Shown: one piece after another, positions 1 through 7,368 of the stretch
How positions within the stretch are numbered: the stretch's first letter is position 1
How the letters are laid out: each line of letters starts with the position of its first letter
NCBI GenBank assembly: GCA_039185015.1
Contig: JBCDAU010000015.1
Coordinates: 1 to 64,000 of the forward strand
DNA: 64,000 nucleotides
Source of the DNA: JBCBSZ01 sp039185015
GTDB taxonomy: Bacteria; Actinomycetota; Acidimicrobiia; Acidimicrobiales; Poriferisodalaceae
Direction of reading: 5' to 3'
Translations under genes and position numbers: made by a program
Notes under the pieces: generated by a model
Database searches by the model: none
What the model was told of the DNA's origin: nothing
Seen by the model: only the letters and a program-made list of their open reading frames with translations

Positions 1-114
1 CCGGTGGCCGACGTCGCCGTCTCGGCCGGGTTCTACGACCAGGCCCACCTCACTCGCCACTTCAAGCGCCACGTCGCCACCACACCAGCCCGGTACGCGG
101 CCCGGAGCACCTGA
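1..114 (+). CDS. AraC-family transcriptional regulator, C-terminal fragment
   Basis: Only the last 37 codons are in the window; the gene starts upstream. The frame ends with the second helix-turn-helix of an AraC/XylS DNA-binding domain: the string VAVSAGFYDQAHLTRHFKRH is the family signature (A..GF.D..HL.R.FK...G.TP..Y), followed by the usual TPARY tail and a TGA stop. It would bind promoter DNA as a transcription regulator. The target cannot be inferred from what is visible. The next gene is convergent. Confidence 0.85.
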   Translation, partial: PVADVAVSAGFYDQAHLTRHFKRHVATTPARYAARST

Positions 115-169
115 CCCGGCGGCGCCGACCCCCTGCGAGGTCGTGACGTGCTCGGTCCGCGGGCCCGGC

Positions 170-1663
170 TCAGGTCGAGTCGTCCAGCTCGAACCGAGGC
201 AGGGATTCCAGCGTCACGTCAACGGTGATCGTCGAACCCCCGTCGTGCTCGTTGCCGAGCTCATCGATCCAGCGCCCCGGTGGGAGCGGGACCTCGCGTG
301 TCGTCGCACCCGGAACCACGACCGGGGCGACGAGCAGATCCGGTCCGAGGAGGAAGCAGTCGTTGACGTCGTCGAGGCCGGCATTGGGGAACTCGTACGC
401 GATCGGTCGCATGATCGGATCGCCGGTCTCGACCCACCGCTGGGCGAGGGCGACGATGCGGTCCTGGTGGGCGGCACGCAGTGAGACCGCCGAGCGGACG
501 AGCCGGGCGTGGTCGTCGTCCAGCACACGCCACGGAGCGGCGGAGAACTGCATCATCGGGCACAACGCCGCTACCTGTGCGTGCCGAACGAAGATCTCGG
601 GATCGAGGCGGTCCTCGTCGAAGTCGAGGTACTGACCCCCGCCGATCATGTCCGGAGCGCCGCACGGCATGCCCAGCAACCCCTGTGCGAGGTGGTCGGG
701 AACGAGCTTGGCGATGCCCGTCGGCCCCCAGCTGTGGTCCGCGTCGGAGAGCCGCATGGCGAGGCCCCGTCCGCCGAGGTTCCAGCCGGTGCGCAGCTCG
801 TTGTACGCGAACTCCTCGGCGAACGTGCCGTACCGCTGCACGTGTCCGGACGGGGAGAGCGAGACCGACGTGACGTCGGTCTCGGCGTACATGTCCGGGT
901 CGGCACCATCGAACTTGAACCCTGCGATGCCGTAGTCGTCCTGCAGGGTCGACAGCTGGGCGCGGAACCAGGAGCGGGCGGCCTCGTTCGTGAGGTCGAG
1001 CACGGCGCTGTAACCGTTCCACCAGCGCCGGATCACCGGCTCGCCGGAGCGGTCCGACACCAGCAGACCGGCATCCCGGAGCCGGAGGTAGTCGATCCCA
1101 TCAGGACTGACGTACGGACAGACCCACAGCATGACGGCGAACCCGAGTCGCTCCAGCTCGGCGACCATGGCAGCGGGATCGGGGAAGCGATCCGAGCGGA
1201 AGCGCCAGGCGCCGTAGTCCTCGCTCCAGTTGTCGTCGATCATCAGCACGCCGGGCGGGTACCCGTGCTCGACGATCTGTTCGGCGTAGCCGAGGATGCG
1301 CTCCTGGGTGGGTTCGTAGCGCTGCTCGATCCAGCCGCACCACTGGGGGTCGAACAGCCGCGCCGCGGGGAGACGGCGAGGCCGGTGGTACACGTGCTCG
1401 GCGGCCCAACGGGTGGCGTCGCGGAGGTTCGAACCGACGTGCTCACGCCGTGCGTCGTCCACGACCTCGACGCGCCCGTCGATGATCGAGAAGGAGAAGG
1501 GCTCGTCGGCCCAGATGACCCGGCCTCGGTTCGAGAGCAGGAGTCCTGCGGCCTGGTTGCTGGCGTGGTCGGTCAGATCGACGGGCTCGACCGTCGAGAA
1601 CGGCATCTGCGCGCCATCGGCGACGCGGCCTCCCCACCACACCTCGTCGCCCGTCGCTCCCAT
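170..1663 (-). CDS. Glycoside hydrolase family 31 (alpha-glycosidase-like)
   Basis: 497 aa. A retaining alpha-glycosidase of the GH31 (beta/alpha)8 barrel class. The barrel core is visible from about residue 100 (RLFDPQW) through MIDDNWSEDYG (141-151) to FKFDGADPD (249-257), where D252 is the expected nucleophile. The segment RWWNGYSAVLDLTN and the later PDMIGGG match the subgroup that includes the animal MYORG protein more than classic maltases. No signal peptide, so probably cytoplasmic. The start ATG at 1663 is the first in frame. It stands alone, convergent to the AraC fragment. Substrate cannot be told from sequence (alpha-glucoside, -xyloside or -galactoside all occur in GH31). Confidence 0.85.
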   Translation of the reverse strand: MGATGDEVWWGGRVADGAQMPFSTVEPVDLTDHASNQAAGLLLSNRGRVIWADEPFSFSIIDGRVEVVDDARREHVGSNLRDATRWAAEHVYHRPRRLPAARLFDPQWCGWIEQRYEPTQERILGYAEQIVEHGYPPGVLMIDDNWSEDYGAWRFRSDRFPDPAAMVAELERLGFAVMLWVCPYVSPDGIDYLRLRDAGLLVSDRSGEPVIRRWWNGYSAVLDLTNEAARSWFRAQLSTLQDDYGIAGFKFDGADPDMYAETDVTSVSLSPSGHVQRYGTFAEEFAYNELRTGWNLGGRGLAMRLSDADHSWGPTGIAKLVPDHLAQGLLGMPCGAPDMIGGGQYLDFDEDRLDPEIFVRHAQVAALCPMMQFSAAPWRVLDDDHARLVRSAVSLRAAHQDRIVALAQRWVETGDPIMRPIAYEFPNAGLDDVNDCFLLGPDLLVAPVVVPGATTREVPLPPGRWIDELGNEHDGGSTITVDVTLESLPRFELDDST

Positions 1664-1785
1664 GCCGGGGTTCTACACCTTCGAAATCGCCTCGAACGAT
1701 GGTGCGCTCCTCCGCTGTCGGTCGTCGCGAAGGCTCAGCGTCCGTCGGCCACGACCGCGTACGTAGCCCGAGCGCCCGACCGCGA

Positions 1786-3798
1786 TCAGCCGCAGTTGGC
1801 GGCCACGTGGGCGGTGACCTGGTCGGCGGCGTCTTGCACGTCGGCCCCTTCGAGCCGTGCGACCGCAGCGACGAGATCGGCGGCGAGCCCGGAGTCGGCG
1901 GCTGCGGCGATCGCAGCATCATCGACGTCGTCGAGCGCGCCGACGTAGGCGATCCACGCATCCACGACGTCGTCGGGAGCCTCGGCCGCGGCCCCGGTCC
2001 CGAGAGTGACCAGCAGCCCCATCTCGTCGGGTGCCGCAGTGAGCGGGTCGGAGTCGACGAACGCCGACGCCGGCTCGCAGTAGGCGCTCGTGTCCGGGTC
2101 GGACGACGACGTGAACGCTCGGATCGCGACGACGGCGCCGACGGCGACCACGACCGCAGCGACGGCGAGCACCCACTTCGGCGGCCCGGAGGAACGAGTC
2201 GATCCGGCCGGGTCGGCCGATGCGGCTGCAACATCTCCCGCGTCGGTCGAGGTCGATGGCCCCGGTAGATCGGCGGGCGGCACGGCTGGTGAGGGCAGAC
2301 CCGGCGGTGGCGTCGGGACGGGCGACGAGGGCGACGGCAGGTCCGGCTCCGGCAGCGCGGAGTCGGCCAGCGTGGGCAGGTCCGATTCCGGCAGCGCGGA
2401 GTCGGACAGCGACGGCGACTCGTCCGACGCCGACGGGGCCGGTTCGGAGGAGGGCGACGGGAGGTCGGCCAGCGACGGCGGCAGGTCCGGCTCCGGCGTC
2501 GGCACCGTCGGGGGCGAGCCCCCCGGCGGTGAGGCGAGCGGCGGCGGACCGTCATCGTCGGGCACCACGGTGTCGAGCCCTCGGGATCGGACCACGTCAT
2601 CTGGCACGGCGTCGACCTCGCCGGTGGGGGCCGCTGACGGCACGTGCGTCGAGTCCGGCGGATCGGGCTCACTCGTCGGCACGACGGTGTCGAGGCCACG
2701 CGACCGGGTGGCCTCGTCCAGCACCGCGTCGACCTCACCCGTCGGCGCCGCCGAGGGCGCGTGGGTCGAGGAGGAGGTGGAGTCCGGCTCGAGCATCGTG
2801 CCGATGCGCTCGTGGCCCTCGGTCTGTACGCCGTCGGTGTATGTCGGCAGCGACGTCGCCGGTCGACGAGCGCTGGTGGCGGTGGCCGCTTGTACGGCGG
2901 CGTCCGAGCCGAGGAGCTGGATCCCGCTCGTCGCCACCCACTCCGAGCCATAGGCGTTCTCGGCCGCCTCGGCGAGCGCCAGGCCGAAGCGCTCCGCAGA
3001 CGCGGGCCGATGCATGGGGTCCTTCTCGAGCGCGCTCATCACGACGTTGACGATGCCCCTCGGGAGCCGCGACGGCATGGGGTCCGGGTCGGCGTGCACG
3101 TGCTGCTGGAGCTGCTCGCTCGGATCGTCGACGAGCGGATACGGCAGCCGGCCGGTCAGCAGCTCGTAGAGCACGACGCCGAGGCTGTAGAGGTCGCTGC
3201 GCTCGGACACGGCATCGCCGGTCGCCTGCTCCGGGGACATGTAGGCGGGCGTGCCGACCGCCTTGCCGACCTCGTTGGGTTGCGGGGCGGCGCGGATCCC
3301 CTTCGCGATGCCGAAGTCGCCGAGCTTGGGCACGCCGCCGTCGGTGAACAGCACGTTGTCGGGCTTGATGTCGCGATGGACGATCTCGCGACGGTGAGCA
3401 GCGTGCAACGCCGAGGCGATCGCCACGGTGATCGCGCACGCCTCGTCCGAGCCGACACCGCTCTGGGTGTGCCGCGTCCACAGCGTCCCGCCGGGCATGT
3501 ACTCCATCACGATCAGCCAGATGCCGTCGTGCTCGAGGAAGTCGAAGACGCCGACGACGTGCGGGTGGTCGAGGTTGGCGACCGTCTGCGCCTCGGCGAC
3601 GAACCGATCGCGGGTGGCGGGGTCGGCGGCGAAGGCCGGTGGCAGCACCTTGACGGCCGCCGATCGCCCCAGCGTCGGATGGTGGGCGTGGAAGACGACG
3701 CCCCAACCGCCTCGACCGATCTCACGGCGGAGCTGGTACCGGGGGAGCGCGGCGGCGATCAGCTCGGGATCGAAGCCGTCGGGCGACGAGACGGTCAC
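1786..3798 (-). CDS. Membrane-anchored Ser/Thr protein kinase (PknB type)
   Basis: 670 aa from a GTG start. Hanks-type kinase domain at about residues 20-285: glycine loop GRGGWGVV, K50 (AAVK), HRD with D143 in the catalytic loop, DFG D161, and GTPAYMSPEQ in the activation segment; all catalytic residues are intact. A long Pro/Ser/Asp-rich linker contains two copies of a 30-odd residue repeat (PSAAPTGEVDAV...RSRGLDTVVP). One transmembrane helix lies near residues 540-560 (WVLAVAAVVVAVGAVVAI). A small Ala/Asp-rich extracellular domain of about 110 residues with two Cys follows, which resembles none of the usual PASTA sensors. It lies 119 bp downstream of the cNMP operon on the same strand and may be co-transcribed with it. 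Start alternatives upstream are poor. Confidence 0.9.
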   Translation of the reverse strand: MTVSSPDGFDPELIAAALPRYQLRREIGRGGWGVVFHAHHPTLGRSAAVKVLPPAFAADPATRDRFVAEAQTVANLDHPHVVGVFDFLEHDGIWLIVMEYMPGGTLWTRHTQSGVGSDEACAITVAIASALHAAHRREIVHRDIKPDNVLFTDGGVPKLGDFGIAKGIRAAPQPNEVGKAVGTPAYMSPEQATGDAVSERSDLYSLGVVLYELLTGRLPYPLVDDPSEQLQQHVHADPDPMPSRLPRGIVNVVMSALEKDPMHRPASAERFGLALAEAAENAYGSEWVATSGIQLLGSDAAVQAATATSARRPATSLPTYTDGVQTEGHERIGTMLEPDSTSSSTHAPSAAPTGEVDAVLDEATRSRGLDTVVPTSEPDPPDSTHVPSAAPTGEVDAVPDDVVRSRGLDTVVPDDDGPPPLASPPGGSPPTVPTPEPDLPPSLADLPSPSSEPAPSASDESPSLSDSALPESDLPTLADSALPEPDLPSPSSPVPTPPPGLPSPAVPPADLPGPSTSTDAGDVAAASADPAGSTRSSGPPKWVLAVAAVVVAVGAVVAIRAFTSSSDPDTSAYCEPASAFVDSDPLTAAPDEMGLLVTLGTGAAAEAPDDVVDAWIAYVGALDDVDDAAIAAAADSGLAADLVAAVARLEGADVQDAADQVTAHVAANCG

Positions 3799-3917
3799 GA
3801 GCCGGTCACCGGTGCCGGGATGACGTCGTTCCTGACCGTTGCGATGTCGTTCCCCCGCCCTGCGCTGCCCAGGCGGTGACGGTAGACCTGCCTCACGGGA
3901 CCGGCAAGCATCACCGC

Positions 3918-5381
3918 TCAGCGTCGCCGGAGCAGGGTGGGCAGACGGCCCGGGTTGCGGGCGAGTCCGATCGCAGCGGCGATCCGCAGCGCCGGCTCGA
4001 TCGGATACGGCACCTCGGAGATGCCGCCGTGGACCCGCGTCGCGAAGAGCGTGTCGACGTCGAGCGACGTCGGTGGATCGAGCCGGTCGTGGAGGACGAG
4101 GAGCCCGTTGAGGTGCGCCGTCGTGCTCGGCTCGAAGGTCTCGACACCGAAGGCCGACGCGCCGGAGAAGGCCAGGTCGAACACGGGATGCTGGAGCGAC
4201 TCGGTACGGGAGATGCCCGCCGTGTTGGCCGACACGGTGAGCGCGTCGGGGCCGGTCGCCCACGCCTCGGCGGCGATGATCTTCCCGAGGTACTGCGCCG
4301 CCTGGTAGCTCGTGCCCTGGATCGACACGACCGCCCGGTTGGTGCGAGCGGCCCCGGAGACGGCGTGACCCGGCCCGTGCCCCAGCAGCCGGAGCCGCTC
4401 CATGACGGCCTGCCAACGAGGGCGATCACGACGACGACGCTCCTCGCCGGCGAGCTCGGGCGGCGACAGGGCGCCGCAGGTGGTCGGCGAGACGAGCATC
4501 GAGGCGCTCCGCACGAGCTCGGGCGGGAGCGCTTCCACGATCGCGTTCATCGTCCCGGTCAACCGCCACTCGCGTGCCCGTCCACCTGCGTAGGCGTAGA
4601 GGCCCAGGTCGACGGCGGCGCCGTCGGCGAAGCGCTCGACCGTGGCGTGGGCCCGCTCGGGGGCCGTGAGCAGATCGACGCCACCGGGGACCCAGGACAG
4701 TCGCCCGGATAGCGACTCGTCGTGGAGCAGCTCGGCAGGCGGGTCCACGACGTCGAGCCAGAGCACGTCCGCTCCACCGGCGAGCCACAGCATCGTGGGG
4801 GCGAGCTCTGCGCTGGCGCCCAGGATGACGATGCGCTCACCTCCGAGGTCGATGCCGTCCTCCCCGGCACGCCGAAGCAGCTGCACGATCGCGTCACCGA
4901 CCGGACGCGTCGCCGAGCCCCGCTCGACGAGCGCACCGACGACATCGGCGAGCGCCGTGCCGCTGAGCAGCTCGCCTCCGAATGGCACCGCCGGGCGGAG
5001 GAGGCCGTCGCCCGGCAGGTCGACGGCAGTTACGTCCAGCGGCTCGCCGCCGGCGGCCAGGTGGTCGGCGAGTGGACGCTCCCCGCCGTCCCAGGTCCAG
5101 GCCATTGCGGCCGAGGCGCCCTCGCGGAGCGCGGCGGCGATCTCGGTCCGGCGGGCGCTGCCGAGCCGGGCCGCCTCGAAGGCCGGCACGACATCGGGAT
5201 AGGACGACCGGAATCGGTCGAGGGTGCCGAGATCGACAGCGTCGAGTTCGTCGAACCGGCGCTGGGCCTCGACGAGCGCGCGGTGCAGGTGTTCGGTGGC
5301 GGACGCGCCGTCGGCGAGATCGACGGTTCCCGTGGTCGGAACGGACACGTCGGGAGTCTCGCGTCTCGTCCCGTCGGTCAC
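3918..5381 (-). CDS. Uncharacterised protein in the cNMP/ABC operon
   Basis: 487 aa; I do not recognise the family. The GTG start at 5381 overlaps the TGA of the upstream ABC ATPase gene (GTGA), so it is translationally coupled. A Rossmann-like segment (ERIVILGASAELAPTMLWL, about residues 170-190, followed by acidic VLWLDVVDPP) suggests nucleotide or cofactor binding. The C-terminal third has conserved-looking stretches (SIQGTSYQAAQYLGKIIAAE; VSANTAGISRTES; FGVETFEPSTTAHLNGLL). No signal peptide or membrane helix. Its place as the last gene of the patatin-permease-ATPase operon suggests it works with that transporter, possibly on a lipid or acyl substrate, but this is inference only. Confidence 0.75.
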   Translation of the reverse strand: MTDGTRRETPDVSVPTTGTVDLADGASATEHLHRALVEAQRRFDELDAVDLGTLDRFRSSYPDVVPAFEAARLGSARRTEIAAALREGASAAMAWTWDGGERPLADHLAAGGEPLDVTAVDLPGDGLLRPAVPFGGELLSGTALADVVGALVERGSATRPVGDAIVQLLRRAGEDGIDLGGERIVILGASAELAPTMLWLAGGADVLWLDVVDPPAELLHDESLSGRLSWVPGGVDLLTAPERAHATVERFADGAAVDLGLYAYAGGRAREWRLTGTMNAIVEALPPELVRSASMLVSPTTCGALSPPELAGEERRRRDRPRWQAVMERLRLLGHGPGHAVSGAARTNRAVVSIQGTSYQAAQYLGKIIAAEAWATGPDALTVSANTAGISRTESLQHPVFDLAFSGASAFGVETFEPSTTAHLNGLLVLHDRLDPPTSLDVDTLFATRVHGGISEVPYPIEPALRIAAAIGLARNPGRLPTLLRRR

Positions 5382-6331
5382 CGCTTCGCTTGGACCTGCT
5401 CGCGGAAGTCGCGGGGGTTGTACGCCGTGAGGACGAGGTCGGTGGCGGCGACGGCGGTCGCCGACCGTGGGAAGCCGAGCAGCGGTCCGAGCTCGCCGAA
5501 GTACTGCCCGGAGCCGAGCCGTCGGAGCAGCACGTGTCCGCCGCCGGCGAGCTCGCGCTGGATGTCGACCTCGCCGCCACGGATGACGTAGACGAGGTCC
5601 GAGTCGTCCCCCTGGACGAACACGGTCTCGCCGGCGCTCACCTTCACCTCGTGCGGTGCCACCTCGACCGGTGCCACCTCGGGGACCATCTGCACGATCT
5701 CGTCGGCGACGGGGACGAGACGGTCGTCGTGGGTCGACACGACGATCACGCACCCCTGGTCGCGCAGCTCCTGCAGGAGGCGGATGACCGCCTCGGCCTG
5801 GATGTGGTCGAGGTTGGCGGTCGGCTCGTCGGCCAGCAGCAGCTGGGGGTCGTTGCCCAGCCCGCGGGCGACGGCGACGCGCTGTTGTTGCCCACCCGAC
5901 AGCTGCGAGGGTCGGTGGTGCAGTCGCTCCTCGAGGCCGACCCGTCCCAGCAGCTCGTCGGCTCGCGCCAACGCATCGGACTTCGAGCGCCCGGTGAGCA
6001 TCAGGGGGATGGCGACGTTCTCCCGTGCGTTCAGCGAGGGGATGAGGTTGAAGGCCTGGAAGACGAACCCGACCCGGTCGCGGCGATAGCTCTCCAGCGC
6101 CGCACCGGAGAGCTGCGCGACCTCGAGGTCGCCGAGCCGGATCGAACCCGAGGTCGGCGTGAGGATCCCGCCGAGACAGGACAGGAGGGTGGTCTTCCCC
6201 GAGCCCGACGGTCCGAGCAGAACGACGAGGCGACCGGGCGACGCCTCGAACGAGAGCCCGTCGAGGGGCCGCACGGCGTAGCCATCGGTGACGTACTCGA
6301 CGACGAGGTCGGAGACGACGAGGCCGCTCAT
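5378..6331 (-). CDS. ABC transporter ATPase with fused C-terminal cyclic-nucleotide-binding domain
   Basis: 317 aa. ABC ATPase of the MacB/LolD type: Walker A GPSGSGKT (40-47), signature LSGGQQQR (144-151), Walker B LLLADEP (164-170), H-loop H201. From about residue 225 a cNMP-binding beta-barrel is fused, with an intact phosphate-binding cassette FGELGPL...PRSATAVA (E280, R289). The ATPase may therefore be gated by cAMP or another cyclic nucleotide. ATG overlaps the stop of the permease gene (ATGA) and its own TGA overlaps the next GTG. As I recall, M. tuberculosis Rv2564 ('GlnQ') has the same fusion, next to a permease and a cNMP-patatin gene. Transport substrate unknown; the permease type points to lipoprotein, peptide or lipid export and not glutamine uptake. 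Confidence 0.92.
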   Translation of the reverse strand: MSGLVVSDLVVEYVTDGYAVRPLDGLSFEASPGRLVVLLGPSGSGKTTLLSCLGGILTPTSGSIRLGDLEVAQLSGAALESYRRDRVGFVFQAFNLIPSLNARENVAIPLMLTGRSKSDALARADELLGRVGLEERLHHRPSQLSGGQQQRVAVARGLGNDPQLLLADEPTANLDHIQAEAVIRLLQELRDQGCVIVVSTHDDRLVPVADEIVQMVPEVAPVEVAPHEVKVSAGETVFVQGDDSDLVYVIRGGEVDIQRELAGGGHVLLRRLGSGQYFGELGPLLGFPRSATAVAATDLVLTAYNPRDFREQVQAKR

Positions 6332-7368
6332 CCGGAAGCTCCCGAGAAGGCGAGGGCGGGATCGGAGTTGGCGACCCGCCGCATGCCGGCCAGCCCGGCG
6401 AGCAAGGCGACCCCGACGGCGATCAACGGCAGCTGCCAGAACGCCCGGGTCGGCACCGACACCTTCAGCGGGAAGGCGGGGGCGAGGAAGAGCTGCAACA
6501 CGGCGGCGAGCGCCACGGCCAGCAGGGCGACCAGCACCGCCTGGAGCGCGAGGCTGCCGAGCAGGCTCCGGTTCGACGCCCCGATCGCCTTGAGGACGGC
6601 GAAGTCCCGGAGGCGTTCGAGCGCCGAGAGGTAGACGACGGCGCCGATGATCACCGCGGCGACGATCCAGAGCAGGACCCGCACCAGGTCGACCGAGGCG
6701 ATGGCACCGTCGAGCGGTTCGAGCGCGCTGTCGGCGACGCCGGCCGCGGACGTCGCGACGGTGCCCTGCGGGATGGCCCGCACCTCGCCGCTGGCCAATA
6801 CCGCGCTCACGACGCCTCGGTTGTCGTAGACGAGGTCCTGGGCCTGGGTGAGCTCGGTGAACACGAGCGGGATGCCGGCGAGCAGCGTCGAGTCGCTCGT
6901 CAGCCCGACGACGGCGAGCTCGGTGCCGGCGATCATGACCCGATCGCCGATGTCGACGTCGAGGCTGTCGTCGGCGACCAGCTCGCCCGGCGCGGCGACC
7001 GGTCGGCCCTCGTCGATCGGCGGGCTCCCGAGCGCATCGACCTCGTGGCCGATCAGCACGACGTCCTCCGACCCGTCCTGTGCGACGGCGGCCCGTCCGA
7101 CGATCACCGGTGCGAACTCGTCGGCGTCGACGACCGCCACCGCGTCGGTGCTGAACGGTGCGGCCGCTGTGAACGGACCCGAGATGCCCTGGGGCAGCAC
7201 CCAGGTCGACGCACCGAGCGCGTCGACCGTGTCGACCGGCTCGCGATGGAACTGCTCGACCAAGCCCGTCATCACGAACAGCAACGTGAAGACGACGGCG
7301 CCGAGCACGGTGACCACGGCGAAGCGAACGAAGCGGTGTCGGAGGTCGCGAAGGGTCAGGAGGATCAC
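6328..7368 (-). CDS. FtsX-like (MacB-type) ABC transporter permease
   Basis: 346 aa from a GTG whose last two bases lie in the TGA of the upstream patatin gene (GTGA). One N-terminal helix after RHRFVRF, a large extracytoplasmic domain of about 190 residues, then three C-terminal helices, with ALERLRDFAVLKAIGASN before the second. This is the FtsX/MacB_PCD layout, including the typical 'ERxxEFAVLKAIGAS' coupling motif. It pairs with the overlapping ATPase gene. Type VII ABC systems of this kind act as mechanotransducers or extract lipids and peptides from the membrane; which applies here is unknown. Confidence 0.9.
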   Translation of the reverse strand: MILLTLRDLRHRFVRFAVVTVLGAVVFTLLFVMTGLVEQFHREPVDTVDALGASTWVLPQGISGPFTAAAPFSTDAVAVVDADEFAPVIVGRAAVAQDGSEDVVLIGHEVDALGSPPIDEGRPVAAPGELVADDSLDVDIGDRVMIAGTELAVVGLTSDSTLLAGIPLVFTELTQAQDLVYDNRGVVSAVLASGEVRAIPQGTVATSAAGVADSALEPLDGAIASVDLVRVLLWIVAAVIIGAVVYLSALERLRDFAVLKAIGASNRSLLGSLALQAVLVALLAVALAAVLQLFLAPAFPLKVSVPTRAFWQLPLIAVGVALLAGLAGMRRVANSDPALAFSGASG

